Shown here: in pieces, positions 1 to 10,602 of the stretch
Layout: each line of letters starts with the position of its first letter
How positions within the stretch are numbered: the stretch's first letter is position 1
From: Nevskia sp964451925
GTDB lineage: Bacteria; Pseudomonadota; Gammaproteobacteria; Nevskiales; Nevskiaceae
Assembly: GCA_964451925.1 (NCBI GenBank)
Contig: CAYVKA010000021.1
Location: forward strand, 1 to 64,000
DNA length: 64,000 bases
Reading direction: 5' to 3'
The notes under the pieces: generated by a model
The model's input: only the letters and a program-made list of their open reading frames with translations
The model's database searches: none
Told to the model about the DNA's origin: nothing
Made by a program: the position numbers and the translations under genes

Positions 1-112
1 TTATAAAAGGCGGGGAGCAGCAACGCAGCGATCCAATGATTGTCAACAGACCCTAATCCAGTTGCGCCGCCGCCGCATCCAAGTGCAGTCATCCACGCTA
101 TCCGAGGTCCGC

Positions 113-808
113 ATGTCATCCAGAATCCCGCTCGGCGCACTGTTGCTGGTTTACGCCCTGCTGTGTGCCCGGCCGGCCGCGGCCGGCAGCCTGCACGATC
201 TGGTCAACGACCTGACCGGACCCTCGCTGCGCGGCTCCGGCGTGATCAAGACCGAAACGCGGCAGGTCGAGGACTTCGACGTGATCCAGTCCAAGGGCAG
301 CATCGACCTGGAGGTGAAAATCGGGCCGCAGACCGCCGTCACGGTGGAGGCGGACGACAACCTGCTCGGCCTGGTGCGCACCGAGGTCGCCGACGGCACG
401 CTGGTGGTGGACAGCAAGGGCGACTGGAGCAGCAAGCACGGGCCGGTGGTGCACATCACCGTGCCGAAACTGAAGGCGCTGGGCATCCAGGGCAGCGGCG
501 ACGCCCGGCTCAGCGGCTATTCCGGCGACAAGCTGGGGGTGAAGATCACCGGCTCCGGCGACGTGGTTGCCGATGGCCAGGCGCAGAACCTGCACCTGGT
601 GATCCAGGGCTCCGGCGACGCCAACCTGAGCAAGCTCGACAGCGACTACGTGCAGGTGCGCATCGACGGCAGCGGCGATGCCTCGGTCAGCGCGGACAAG
701 ACCCTGGACATCACCATCCACGGCAGCGGCGACGTGACCTGGCGCGGCAACGCCGCCCAGGCCAATTCGCAGGTCTACGGCAGCGGCGAGGTCATCCACA
801 AGCCCTGA
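113..808 (+). CDS. Secreted DUF2807 (putative auto-transporter adhesin head GIN) protein
   Basis: 231 aa. The N-terminus is a signal peptide (MSSRIPLGALLLVYALL, cleavage near AAAGS). The rest is a run of short beta-rich repeats containing GSGD/GSGE (GSGDARL, GSGDVVA, GSGDANL, GSGDASV, GSGDVTW), which is the pattern of DUF2807 beta-solenoid proteins. The family is exported and its molecular role is unknown. I start at the ATG at 113 rather than the longer in-frame start at 62, because the signal peptide begins there and a purine-rich GAGG lies just upstream. The gene is monocistronic and converges on the acyl-CoA dehydrogenase gene. The family call is good; the function is not known. Confidence 0.8.
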   Translation: MSSRIPLGALLLVYALLCARPAAAGSLHDLVNDLTGPSLRGSGVIKTETRQVEDFDVIQSKGSIDLEVKIGPQTAVTVEADDNLLGLVRTEVADGTLVVDSKGDWSSKHGPVVHITVPKLKALGIQGSGDARLSGYSGDKLGVKITGSGDVVADGQAQNLHLVIQGSGDANLSKLDSDYVQVRIDGSGDASVSADKTLDITIHGSGDVTWRGNAAQANSQVYGSGEVIHKP

Positions 809-826
809 GCGCGCCGCGCGGCGGTT

Positions 827-2623
<1,797 letters not shown>

Positions 2624-2757
2624 GGCTCCTCCAGGAGTTTGGCTTGGCGATTGTTTTGGGACGGGTCTGCGGCGAACCTAAGCCACCCCGTCCATGCACG
2701 CAAGCGGCCGCAGGCGTTATCCTGCGCACCCCAGCATAGCGCTTGACCGGAGCACCG

Positions 2758-3936
2758 ATGTCCACCGCAGCCGCCCGCCCCATCCTTCCCGCCGCCGATC
2801 CCGCCGAGCTGGAACTGTTCCGCGACAACGTGCGCCGCTTCTTCGCCGCCGAGGTGGAGCCGAACATCGACCGCTGGGAGAAGGACGGCCGCGTGCCGCG
2901 CGACTTCTACTACAAGATGGGCGAAGCCGGGCTGCTGGCGGTGGATCTGCCGGAGCAATACGGCGGCAGCGGCGCCGGCTTCGAATTCTCCATGATCGTG
3001 CTGGAAGAGGCCGGGCGCATGGGCTTCCTGGCGCTGTCCTCCAACCTGACGGTTCACTCGGATATCGCCGCGCCCTACATCCTGCACCTGGGCACCGAGG
3101 AGCAGAAACAACAGTGGCTGCCGAAGATGGCCAGCGGTGCCGCCATCGGCGCCATCGCCATGACCGAACCCGGCGCCGGCTCGGACCTGCAGGGCATCAA
3201 GACCTCGGCCCTGCCGGACGGCGAAGGCGGCTACCTGATCAACGGTTCCAAGACTTTCATCACCAACGGCCAGAACGCCGACGTCATCGTGCTCGCCACC
3301 AAGACCGACCCCAGGGCCGGCGCCAAGGGCACCACCCTGTTCCTGGTCGACGCCACGCTGCCCGGCTTCAAGCGCGGCCGCAACCTGGAGAAGATCGGCC
3401 AGCACAGCGCCGACACCTCGGAACTGTTCTTCGACAACGTGCGCGTGCCGGCCAGCGCCGTGCTCGGCCGCGTCGGCAACGGCTTCGGCCACCTGGTCGA
3501 CGAGCTGCCGCGCGAGCGCCTGGGCCTGGCGGTCACCGCGGTCGGCCATTCGCGCGGCGCGCTGGAGAAAACCGTCGAGTACGTCACCACGCGCAAGGCT
3601 TTCGGCGCCACCATCGCCAGCTTCCAGAACACGCGCTTCAAGCTGGCCGAGATGAAGACCGAGATCGAAGTGCACCAGGCCTTCGTCGAGAAGTGCGTGC
3701 GCCTGTACGCCGAGCACAAGCTGGACGTGCCGACCGCGGCGATGGTCAAGCTGTCCACCACCGAGCTGGAGGCACGCGTCACCGACGGCTGCCTGCAGCT
3801 GTTCGGCGGTTACGGCTACATGGTCGAGTACCCGATCTCGCGCTACTACGTCGATGCGCGCATCCAGCGCATCTACGGCGGCACTTCCGAGATCATGAAG
3901 GAAGTGATTGCGCGCTCGATCGTGGGTCGTGGGTGA
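2758..3936 (+). CDS. Acyl-CoA dehydrogenase, short form
   Basis: 392 aa, the normal length for the family. Features are AMTEPGAGSDLQGIKTSA (FAD/substrate loop), TFITNGQNADVIVLATKT and the C-terminal GGYGYMVEYPISRYYVDARIQ. The usual YEGT is YGGTSEIM here, so the base found in short/medium-chain enzymes is replaced by Gly. In long-chain and isovaleryl-type enzymes the base lies in another helix, and LPRERLGLAV near residue 255 supplies candidate Glu residues. I chose the ATG at 2758, with GGAG 5 nt upstream, over a TTG at 2743. It probably acts in fatty-acid or branched-chain beta-oxidation. Confidence 0.93.
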   Translation: MSTAAARPILPAADPAELELFRDNVRRFFAAEVEPNIDRWEKDGRVPRDFYYKMGEAGLLAVDLPEQYGGSGAGFEFSMIVLEEAGRMGFLALSSNLTVHSDIAAPYILHLGTEEQKQQWLPKMASGAAIGAIAMTEPGAGSDLQGIKTSALPDGEGGYLINGSKTFITNGQNADVIVLATKTDPRAGAKGTTLFLVDATLPGFKRGRNLEKIGQHSADTSELFFDNVRVPASAVLGRVGNGFGHLVDELPRERLGLAVTAVGHSRGALEKTVEYVTTRKAFGATIASFQNTRFKLAEMKTEIEVHQAFVEKCVRLYAEHKLDVPTAAMVKLSTTELEARVTDGCLQLFGGYGYMVEYPISRYYVDARIQRIYGGTSEIMKEVIARSIVGRG

Positions 3937-4140
3937 GGGATCGCGTTTTGCGAATGCCTGAATGGCATTCGCTGCGATCCCCAACGCCCGGCCAGGGATG
4001 GCCGGGCCGGGGGTCGGCACACGGGTGAGGTCTCGCCATGGATGGCCGTGATAAGCCCTATTGACGTGCACGGTGTCCGGAGGGACTCCCGGCGCGAAAG
4101 CGCCACCCCTCTGTTTGGGGGTGATCGACGTGCCCGTTGC
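3937..4140. repeat. Structured non-coding spacer with several hairpins
   Basis: There is no credible gene here. Base pairing seen directly: a long hairpin at 3937-3981 (outer arms GGGATCGC/GCGATCCC, inner arms GCGAATGCC/GGCATTCGC, 5-nt loop); GCCCGGCC/GGCCGGGC at 3986-4007; GGCGC-GAAA-GCGCC with a GNRA-type loop at 4091-4104; and CACCCC/GGGGTG at 4104-4123. The first hairpin begins at the stop codon of the upstream dehydrogenase gene and could help end its transcription, but no T-run follows on the plus strand. The density of stems suggests an interspersed repeat or structured RNA; which one is inference. Confidence 0.5.
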
Positions 4141-4182
4141 ACCGCAATATTGCGCAGGCTGACCGCGCAGGAACCCCGGGGA

Positions 4183-5070
4183 ATGCTCATCAACAAAGCC
4201 ATACCGCGCAGCACCGCGCTGGCGCTCGTCCTGGCCATGCTGGCCGGCGCGGATACGCGGCCGGCGGCGGCGGCCGGGAACAGTGCCGCGCAGCAGGAGG
4301 CCATGCCGCTGCCCGCCGAGTTGCCGGCGCTCGGCTCGGTCGACAACCAGGAGCTGGCATCGCGGCTGCTGACCGCGGCCTACGGCGCCTATGACAAGCG
4401 GCAGGGCTGCTGGATCGGCGTGAACAAGGTCAAGACCGACAGCGGCGAGTGGCAGGAATTCCGGTACTGCATGAAGCTCGACCGGCTCGACGCGCTGACG
4501 GCGGACAGCGGCAAGCGCCTGTATGTATTGGCGGCCGGCCAGGCCATCGCCGGCGCCGAGCCGGTCGGCCAATGGACGCCCGGGCTGGTCGGCGCCTTCG
4601 TCCTCGAAGACCACGGCGGACACACCGAGGTGATCGCGGCCGGCGACAGGATCGCATCGGGCCTGACCGGGGGCAGCGCGCCGAGCCAGTGGAAACCGGT
4701 ACGGCTCGGCCCGTCCGACTACTGGGGCTGGCAGAACACCGAAGGCTACGAGCTGCAGGGGGACAGCCACAGCCGCTATGTCCTGCTGGCTCCGTTCGGC
4801 CGCGGCATCCGCAACCTGGCGCTGCAGGGCATTCCGCAGTCGCACGACGACAGCGGCGCCTGCCCCGACGATCATTGCGCCAGCACACAGTGGCAGGCGC
4901 AGCTGAAGGTGGACGAGAGCGGCGGCGACAGTGTCTATCCGCTGCTGCTGACGATCAGCGGCACGGACCAGGGCAAGGACCTGCAGAGCAGAACGCTGAA
5001 GCTGCCCTTCGACCGCAAGAGATGGAGCTACACCAGGCCCGACGACGCGCTGTTCAAGGACGAGCGATGA
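4183..5070 (+). CDS. Secreted protein of unknown function
   Basis: 295 aa. The N-terminal signal peptide is MLINKAIPRSTALALVLAMLAG followed by an AAA-type cleavage region. The mature part has Trp-rich stretches (QGCWIGVNKV, GSAPSQWKPVRLG, SDYWGWQN) and a few cysteines (GAC, DHC), consistent with a periplasmic or surface fold. I do not recognise a domain. The start at 4183 follows a CCCGGGGA purine stretch; an in-frame extension to 4042 reads through the structured spacer and looks non-coding. Its stop codon overlaps the start of the next gene (ATGA), so the two are probably co-translated. Confidence 0.7.
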   Translation: MLINKAIPRSTALALVLAMLAGADTRPAAAAGNSAAQQEAMPLPAELPALGSVDNQELASRLLTAAYGAYDKRQGCWIGVNKVKTDSGEWQEFRYCMKLDRLDALTADSGKRLYVLAAGQAIAGAEPVGQWTPGLVGAFVLEDHGGHTEVIAAGDRIASGLTGGSAPSQWKPVRLGPSDYWGWQNTEGYELQGDSHSRYVLLAPFGRGIRNLALQGIPQSHDDSGACPDDHCASTQWQAQLKVDESGGDSVYPLLLTISGTDQGKDLQSRTLKLPFDRKRWSYTRPDDALFKDER

Positions 5071-6188
5071 ATATCCCGAGACTGTTGAAGGCGGCCCCCA
5101 TCGGCGCTGTGCTGGCCTGTTGCGCGGCGCCCGCCGCTGTCGCCGCGGGCGACGCTTCCCTGTTCAAAGGCACGGTGGGCAAACATCCCATCGTGCTGAA
5201 GCTGGACGTGTCCGGCGATGAAGCCACCGCCGCGTATTTCTACGCCAGGTTCAAGCAGGACATCACGCTGCAGGGCAGCGCCAGCCAGCAAAGCTACGAA
5301 CTGGCCTCGGACTCCAGCGGAGACAAGTTTTCGCTGCACAAGGCCGGCGACGGTTTGAGCGGCACCCTGACCACGGCCAAAGGCACCACGCTGCCGGTGA
5401 CCTTAAGCGCGGTGCGCGATGAGCCGCCCGACCCCGAACCGGGCCTGCATTTCGAGTCGCCGCTGTCGGACTATGACCGGATCAAACTGGCGGACCTGCA
5501 CTTCGTCGCCGGGAAGGACGAGAGCGTCGGCAAGCGCACCATCCAGCGCTCCACCGAGCCGCTGTCGGGCATCTCGCTGTTCCGCGTGACGGGGGGCTAT
5601 GCGGAAACGGTGCTGCCGGCGATCAACCGCGTGATTGACCGCGACCTCTACCAGAACCTGTCCTACTACTTTTCCTGCGGCGGCGCCGAGGGCAAGGGTT
5701 CCGGCGCCGAGATCGCGCTGGCCAGCCGCTTTCTCGGCGAACGGCTGCTGAGCTACAGCATCACGCAGAACCTGAGCTGCCAGGAGGCGGCCCATCCGAG
5801 CATGGGCTGGTCGGGAACCACCATCGACGCCACGACCGGCCGTGAACTGGCGCTGGAAGAGGTGTGGTGGCCGGAGTCCGGCGGCAAGCCGGTCTCGGCG
5901 CCGCAAGGCCAGGCCGCCAGGACGGAGTATTACCGCGGCGTCTTCGCCAAGGCGGTGATCCGCCTGTTCAGGAAGCTCTATCCGCAGCAGATGAAGCCGT
6001 CCTCCGATGAACCCTGCGACTACACCGACCCGACCGTGTGGGAAGTGGTGTCCTGGACGGTGAGCGACAAGGGGCTGCAGCTGAGCCCGTCGTTCTCCGA
6101 GGCCGCCAAGGTTTGCGAGAGCACCGACTGGGCGATCGTGCCGTATAGCGTATTGCAGCGGGACAACCCGGCGCTGTTTGCCAACTGA
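5067..6188 (+). CDS. Secreted protein of unknown function, coupled to the upstream gene
   Basis: 373 aa with a clear signal peptide (MNIPRLLKAAPIGAVLACCAAPAAVAAG). The early mature region (SLFKGTVGKHPIVLKLDVSGD) alternates hydrophobic and polar residues like a beta-sheet domain, and a small Cys-containing segment (YYFSCGGAEGKG) follows. The C-terminal third resembles a DUF3298-type region only vaguely, so no family is claimed. The ATG at 5067 overlaps the TGA of the upstream gene by 4 nt, which fixes the start and indicates translational coupling. The product is probably an envelope protein working with its upstream neighbour. Confidence 0.72.
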   Translation: MNIPRLLKAAPIGAVLACCAAPAAVAAGDASLFKGTVGKHPIVLKLDVSGDEATAAYFYARFKQDITLQGSASQQSYELASDSSGDKFSLHKAGDGLSGTLTTAKGTTLPVTLSAVRDEPPDPEPGLHFESPLSDYDRIKLADLHFVAGKDESVGKRTIQRSTEPLSGISLFRVTGGYAETVLPAINRVIDRDLYQNLSYYFSCGGAEGKGSGAEIALASRFLGERLLSYSITQNLSCQEAAHPSMGWSGTTIDATTGRELALEEVWWPESGGKPVSAPQGQAARTEYYRGVFAKAVIRLFRKLYPQQMKPSSDEPCDYTDPTVWEVVSWTVSDKGLQLSPSFSEAAKVCESTDWAIVPYSVLQRDNPALFAN

Positions 6189-6200
6189 GCCCGCGGCGGA

Positions 6201-7112
6201 TCAGCGCCAGCAGGCGTAGCCGACGCGCTCCAGGGCCTTGGGATCGGGCGTCGCCGCCTGCCAGCCCGATGCGCCGGCGCTGAAGCGCAGGGCGATGGGC
6301 TCGACCGGAAGCGTCGTGGCGGCGCCCTGCCCGGGCTTGCCCGGCGCCAGCACCAGCGGCGTCAGCGCCAGGTCAAAAGTGTTGTCGTCGCGCCAGCCCT
6401 TGAACACGCCCGGCCCGGCGTTGACCCCGGTGCCGCCCTGGCACAGCAGCGCCAGGCGCGGACCATCGGCGTCCAGCGCCATCACCACCAGCAGCACGCG
6501 CGTGTCGCCCGGGCTCATGCTGAGCAGCCAGTTGCCGTCCGGCGACAGCTGCACCACATAGCTGCCATTGGTGGCGAATAGCGTCTTGCCGTTGAGCGGA
6601 TTGACCAGGTACGAAGCGGGGCTGTCCTGCTGGAAACGTTCCTCGACGCGGTGATAGCGCCCGGCGCCGACGCGCCCGGCATAGAGGAACAGCTCGCCGT
6701 CCTGATCCGCGTCGGCACGCTTCGGCGCCTGCCGGTCGGCGAACAGCACCGGGGCGCCGGACTGCGGCTTGATGGTCAGCATCCCGGCGGCGCGCCGCAC
6801 CGCGGGCGCCTCGGCCGCCAGGCGCGCCTGCTCCTGCTTGCGCGCGGCCTTGTCGCTGCCGTCGAGCATCGGCAGCTGGCCGGGGGCGTCGTTGCCGACT
6901 TCCGGCGCGGCGAGGATGGTCCGGGCGATGTCACCCGGCAGCGGCGCCGCCGCGATCGGGGCGCCTTTCAACGGCGCCAGCTGCCGGTCGACCGACAGGT
7001 CGAGCACGCCCGCTGCTTCGAAGCGGTAGCCGTCGCCGTGGGCGGTGACGCAGCAGGCCACGGCGAAACACGCGCCCGCCCGCAGCAGCCGCTTCAATGG
7101 ATTCGCGCTCAC
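6201..7112 (-). CDS. Secreted protein of unknown function
   Basis: 303 aa. It has an N-terminal signal (LKRLLRAGACFAVACCVTAHG) and a mature part ending in VGYACWR; no known domain recognised. Two starts are possible, TTG at 7118 and GTG at 7112. AGGGGAG on the minus strand lies 8 nt before the GTG but only 2 nt before the TTG, so the GTG is preferred. It converges on the two-gene cassette of unknown secreted proteins at 4183-6188 and may belong to the same uncharacterised locus. Confidence 0.65.
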   Translation of the reverse strand: MSANPLKRLLRAGACFAVACCVTAHGDGYRFEAAGVLDLSVDRQLAPLKGAPIAAAPLPGDIARTILAAPEVGNDAPGQLPMLDGSDKAARKQEQARLAAEAPAVRRAAGMLTIKPQSGAPVLFADRQAPKRADADQDGELFLYAGRVGAGRYHRVEERFQQDSPASYLVNPLNGKTLFATNGSYVVQLSPDGNWLLSMSPGDTRVLLVVMALDADGPRLALLCQGGTGVNAGPGVFKGWRDDNTFDLALTPLVLAPGKPGQGAATTLPVEPIALRFSAGASGWQAATPDPKALERVGYACWR

Positions 7113-7186
7113 CGGCAACTCTCCCCTGAAAAACCCGCAGCGAGTCTAAGCCGCGGCGGCGCCTCCGGCCGCACCCCGTTTGGGGG

Positions 7187-8569
7187 TCAGCGGCGGTGCC
7201 GGTCGATCATCCGCTTGCGCTTCTTCACCTGGCGTCCGGTAAGGACGTTCTTCTTGTCCTTGAACGGGTTGTCGCCGGTCTTGAACTCCAGGCGCAGCGG
7301 CACACCCTTGAGCTTGAAGGCCTCGCGGAAGACATTGGCCAGATAGCTCTTGTAGGAATCCTTGAGCTTGTCGGTCTGGTTGCCGTGGATCATGATCGAC
7401 GGCGGATTGCGCCCGGACTGGTGGGCGTAACGCAGCTTGATATGGCGGCCCAGCACGGCATGCGGCGCGTGACGCTCCACCGCCTGCTCCAGCACCCGGT
7501 TCAGCTCCGGCGTGGGCAGGTCGCGGGTGGTGGCCTCGTAGGCTTCCACCACGTCCTCCATCAGCTCGCGCAGTCCCGAGCCGTGCAGGGCCGAGATGAA
7601 TTCGAGCTGGACGAAATCGAGGAACGGCAGGCGGAAATCGACCTGGTCCTTGACGCTGCGGCGCTGGTCGCCGGGCAGGCTGTCCCATTTGTTCACCGCC
7701 AGCACCAGGGCGCGGCCGTGGTGGGCGACCAGGCCCATCAGCCGCGCGTCCTGCATGCCGATCTCCTCGCGCGCGTCGACCATCGCGATGACCACGTGGG
7801 CGCGCTCGATCGCCTGCAGCGCCTTGACGATGGAGAACTTCTCGATCACCTCGCTGATGCGCGAGCGGCGCCGGATGCCGGCGGTGTCGATCAGCTCGAA
7901 ATCGCGACCCTCCCACTGGAAATTGACGCTGATGGCGTCGCGCGTGGTGCCGGGCTGGTCGGAGGACAGCACCCGGTCCTCGCCCAGCAGGCGGTTGACC
8001 AGGGTGGACTTGCCGGCGTTGGGGCGGCCGACCACGGCGACGCGGATGCGGCCGTCGTCGTCCTCGCGCGGCGTCGGCTCGGTATTGGCCAGCAGCGAGC
8101 GCAGCAGCGGCGGCACGCCGTCGCCGTGCTCGGCGGACACCGGCAGCGGCTCGCCCAGGCCGAGGGCGAAGAAGTCGGCCACGGTGGCCTTGCCCATGCC
8201 CTCGGCCTTGTTGGCCAGCAGGCGCACCTTCTTGCCCAGCTTGCGCAGGTATTCGGCGATGTCGCGGTCGGACGGCAGCAGGCCGGCCTGGGCGTCGACG
8301 ATGAACAGCACCTCGTCGGCTTCCTCGATGGCCAGCCGCGCCTGCTGCTCGGCCAGCGCCGCCAGCGCATCGGCGGACTCGGGGCTGAGGCCGCCGGTGT
8401 CGACCACGATGAAGCGCTTGCCTTCGAACTCGCCGCGGCCGTACTGGCGGTCGCGGGTCAGCCCCGGGAAATCGGCGACCAGGGCGTCGCGCGTGCCGGT
8501 CAGGCGATTGAACAGGGTCGATTTACCGACGTTGGGGCGACCGACGAGCGCGAAAACTGGGGTGGACAT
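7187..8569 (-). CDS. der: Ribosome biogenesis GTPase Der (EngA)
   Basis: 460 aa with the tandem double GTPase architecture unique to Der. The first G1 motif is GRPNVGKST at residues 8-16 with DFPGLTRD and DTGG. The second is GRPNAGKST with DQPGTTRD and DTAG, followed by NKWD. The C-terminal KH-like domain carries GNPPSIMIHGNQ-type residues and a basic tail. Der helps assemble the 50S subunit. The start is MSTPVFALVG; a TTG extension at 8596 has no support. It lies downstream of bamB, the usual bamB-der order, but a terminator sits between them. Confidence 0.97.
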   Translation of the reverse strand: MSTPVFALVGRPNVGKSTLFNRLTGTRDALVADFPGLTRDRQYGRGEFEGKRFIVVDTGGLSPESADALAALAEQQARLAIEEADEVLFIVDAQAGLLPSDRDIAEYLRKLGKKVRLLANKAEGMGKATVADFFALGLGEPLPVSAEHGDGVPPLLRSLLANTEPTPREDDDGRIRVAVVGRPNAGKSTLVNRLLGEDRVLSSDQPGTTRDAISVNFQWEGRDFELIDTAGIRRRSRISEVIEKFSIVKALQAIERAHVVIAMVDAREEIGMQDARLMGLVAHHGRALVLAVNKWDSLPGDQRRSVKDQVDFRLPFLDFVQLEFISALHGSGLRELMEDVVEAYEATTRDLPTPELNRVLEQAVERHAPHAVLGRHIKLRYAHQSGRNPPSIMIHGNQTDKLKDSYKSYLANVFREAFKLKGVPLRLEFKTGDNPFKDKKNVLTGRQVKKRKRMIDRHRR

Positions 8570-8624
8570 GGGGGGATTGTAGACGGTGCGGCCCAAAACG
8601 TTCTGAAAACGTTCCGTACGGCCG

Positions 8625-8663
8625 AAAAAACGATGCCCCCTCTCCCGCTGGGGAAAGGGGGCA
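8625..8663 (-). terminator. Intrinsic terminator after bamB
   Basis: Read on the minus strand just past the bamB stop codon: TGCCCCCT, a 14-nt loop, AGGGGGCA, then TCG and six T residues (8625-8630 as A on the plus strand). An 8-bp GC-rich stem followed by a T-run is a textbook Rho-independent terminator. It should separate most bamB transcription from der. Confidence 0.8.
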
Positions 8664-8676
8664 TTTCAGGGACAAT

Positions 8677-9840
8677 TCAGCGCGGCGGCTTGACGTCGTA
8701 GGCGCGCAGCTTGCCGGCCGTGTTCATCACGTAAAGCAGCCCGCCGTCGGTGATCGGCGGCGTGGTGATGGGATCGCTGCCCAGGCGGGTGCGGCCGACG
8801 ATCTTGCCGTCGGCCGGCGACAGCCAGTGCAGATAGCCCTTGAAATCGCCCACCACGACATAGCCCTTGTAGAACACCGGCGGCGACAGGCGGCGGTACT
8901 TCAGCTCCTGCTGCTTCCAGGCGGCGGCGCCGGTGGCGGAGTCGATGGCCCAGACGGTGCCGTCGTCATCGCTGACGAACAGCTTGTCGCCGCCCAGCGC
9001 CATGCCGGTGTAGCTCTTGACGCCACGGCGCCAGCGGCTGTCGCCGGTGTTGAAGTCCAGCAGGGCCAGGTCGCCGCCGTAGGTGACGACGTACAGGCCG
9101 TCGTTGCCGGCCAGCAGGTCGGCGTCGATGTCGGTCAGCTGCTCCAGCACCGAGCGGCCGGTGGCGATGGAGATGGTCTGCTCCCACAGCGGCGTGCCGT
9201 CGTTGAGGTTGAGCACCGCCAGCTTGCCGTTGTCCAGCCCGGTGTAGACGCGGTTGCCGATGATCAGCGGCGCGGACACGCCGCGCAGCGTCAGGTTCGG
9301 CTCGTAGCGGTCGAAGCTCCACTTGCGGGCGCCGGTGGCGGCGTCCAGGCCATATTCGCGGCCGTCCGAGGACTTGCTGACGACGACGTTGCCGAATCCG
9401 ACCGGCGGCGCCAGGGCCTCGCTCGGCGACTGCGCGCGCCACAGCTGCTTGCCGTCGGCGCGCTTGAGGGCGATGACCTCGCCGTCGAGGGTGCCGACCA
9501 GCACCAGGTCGCCGGTGACGGTGGGGCCGGAAATGACGCGCGCCTTGGTCTTGGTGCGCCAGATGACGTCGCCGTTCTTCGGGTTGAGGGCGTAGACGCG
9601 GCCGTCGATGGAGGCGGCGAACAGCGCGTCGGAATCCAGCGTCAGCCGGAAGCCGGAGTAGTAGCCCTGGCTGCCGCTGCCGATGCCGCGCGACCAGACA
9701 TCGTCCGGACGCACCTGCTCCTGCTTGATCGAGACCAGCTTGGCCGGCTCCCGCGTCTTGCCCTTGCTGGAGCAGCCGGCCAGGACCAGGGCCGACAGCA
9801 CCACGGCCAGCGCCACGCGCATGCCGCGAGCGGCGGCCAT
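8677..9840 (-). CDS. bamB: Outer membrane protein assembly lipoprotein BamB
   Basis: 387 aa. The signal peptide ends in a lipobox (LVLAGCSS). The rest consists of PQQ-like WD/beta-propeller blades, visible as recurring GxVYALNPKNGDVIWR, GEVIALKRADGKQLWR, GLDAATGARKWSF and GKLAVLNLNDGTPLW units. BamB is the propeller lipoprotein of the BAM complex, which inserts beta-barrel proteins into the outer membrane. The start codon overlaps the stop of the upstream TPR gene (TGATG), and the yfgM-bamB-der order is conserved in gammaproteobacteria. Confidence 0.96.
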   Translation of the reverse strand: MAAARGMRVALAVVLSALVLAGCSSKGKTREPAKLVSIKQEQVRPDDVWSRGIGSGSQGYYSGFRLTLDSDALFAASIDGRVYALNPKNGDVIWRTKTKARVISGPTVTGDLVLVGTLDGEVIALKRADGKQLWRAQSPSEALAPPVGFGNVVVSKSSDGREYGLDAATGARKWSFDRYEPNLTLRGVSAPLIIGNRVYTGLDNGKLAVLNLNDGTPLWEQTISIATGRSVLEQLTDIDADLLAGNDGLYVVTYGGDLALLDFNTGDSRWRRGVKSYTGMALGGDKLFVSDDDGTVWAIDSATGAAAWKQQELKYRRLSPPVFYKGYVVVGDFKGYLHWLSPADGKIVGRTRLGSDPITTPPITDGGLLYVMNTAGKLRAYDVKPPR

Positions 9841-10541
9841 CAGGATTTCACCGCGGCGGCGTCGGCCAGGTCATCGAGCTTGCGCTGCAGGCCGTCGCGG
9901 CCGACCGAGTCTGCCGGCAGCAATTGCAGGGCCTGCTGGTAGGCGCCGCGCGCGGCGCCGCGGTCGCCCTGGGACAGCTTGATGTCACCGCGCAGTTCGG
10001 CGAACAGCGGCGAGTAGCTGCCGGCTTCGCCGTCGAGCTGCTTCAGCGCCTCGTCCGCCTTGTTCTGCTGCCACAGCACCTGCGCCAGGCGCAGGTGCGC
10101 CAGCGGCAGCAGGCCGGCGTCATAGGCCTTGTTGCGCAGGTGCAGCAGGGCGCCGACACGGGCCAGGAAGGCCGGGCTCTGCTCGAAGTCCACCACCCAC
10201 TGCAGGCGCGCCACGGCGTCGTCCAGCTTGTTGTCCATCACGCCCAGCTCGGCCATCTTCAGCGCGGCGGCGGCGGCGTAAGGGGTGTCGTCGTAGTCCT
10301 TGACCAGGCGGTCGGCCATGGCCTTGGCGTCGTCGTACTTGTTGGCCACGGCGGCCTTGCCCATGTCCTCGAACACGTGCGAGGCGTCGCCGGCACGGCT
10401 GTCCTGGTGCTGACCCCAGGACTGCCAGCCGAAGATGGCGGCCAGGCCCAGCGCCAGGCCGGAGGCGAGCGGAAACCAGTTGTCGCGCAGCCACTGGCGC
10501 AGTTGTTCGACCTGCGCTTCCTCGTCGTAATGATCGGTCAC
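9840..10541 (-). CDS. yfgM: YfgM-family tetratricopeptide membrane protein (ancillary SecYEG translocon subunit)
   Basis: 233 aa. An acidic N-terminus (TDHYDEEAQVEQLRQWLRDNW) and one transmembrane helix (ASGLALGLAAIFGWQSW) are followed by a periplasmic TPR-like helical region, as in YfgM, an inner-membrane partner of PpiD at the Sec translocon. I use the GTG at 10541 because the family begins with this acidic VTDHYDEE-like segment; an upstream start at 10625 overlaps unrelated sequence. It lies between hisS and bamB and is translationally coupled to bamB. Confidence 0.88.
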   Translation of the reverse strand: MTDHYDEEAQVEQLRQWLRDNWFPLASGLALGLAAIFGWQSWGQHQDSRAGDASHVFEDMGKAAVANKYDDAKAMADRLVKDYDDTPYAAAAALKMAELGVMDNKLDDAVARLQWVVDFEQSPAFLARVGALLHLRNKAYDAGLLPLAHLRLAQVLWQQNKADEALKQLDGEAGSYSPLFAELRGDIKLSQGDRGAARGAYQQALQLLPADSVGRDGLQRKLDDLADAAAVKS

Positions 10542-10602
10542 AGCGTGTTCTCGGAATATTTCGGGAAGATTAACAAATACGGCCGGGCCGGTATCGACAG
10601 CC

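Noticed and set aside
4042..4182. Longer start for the secreted protein at 4183
   Set aside because: The added residues come from the hairpin-rich spacer, and a good signal peptide begins at 4183.
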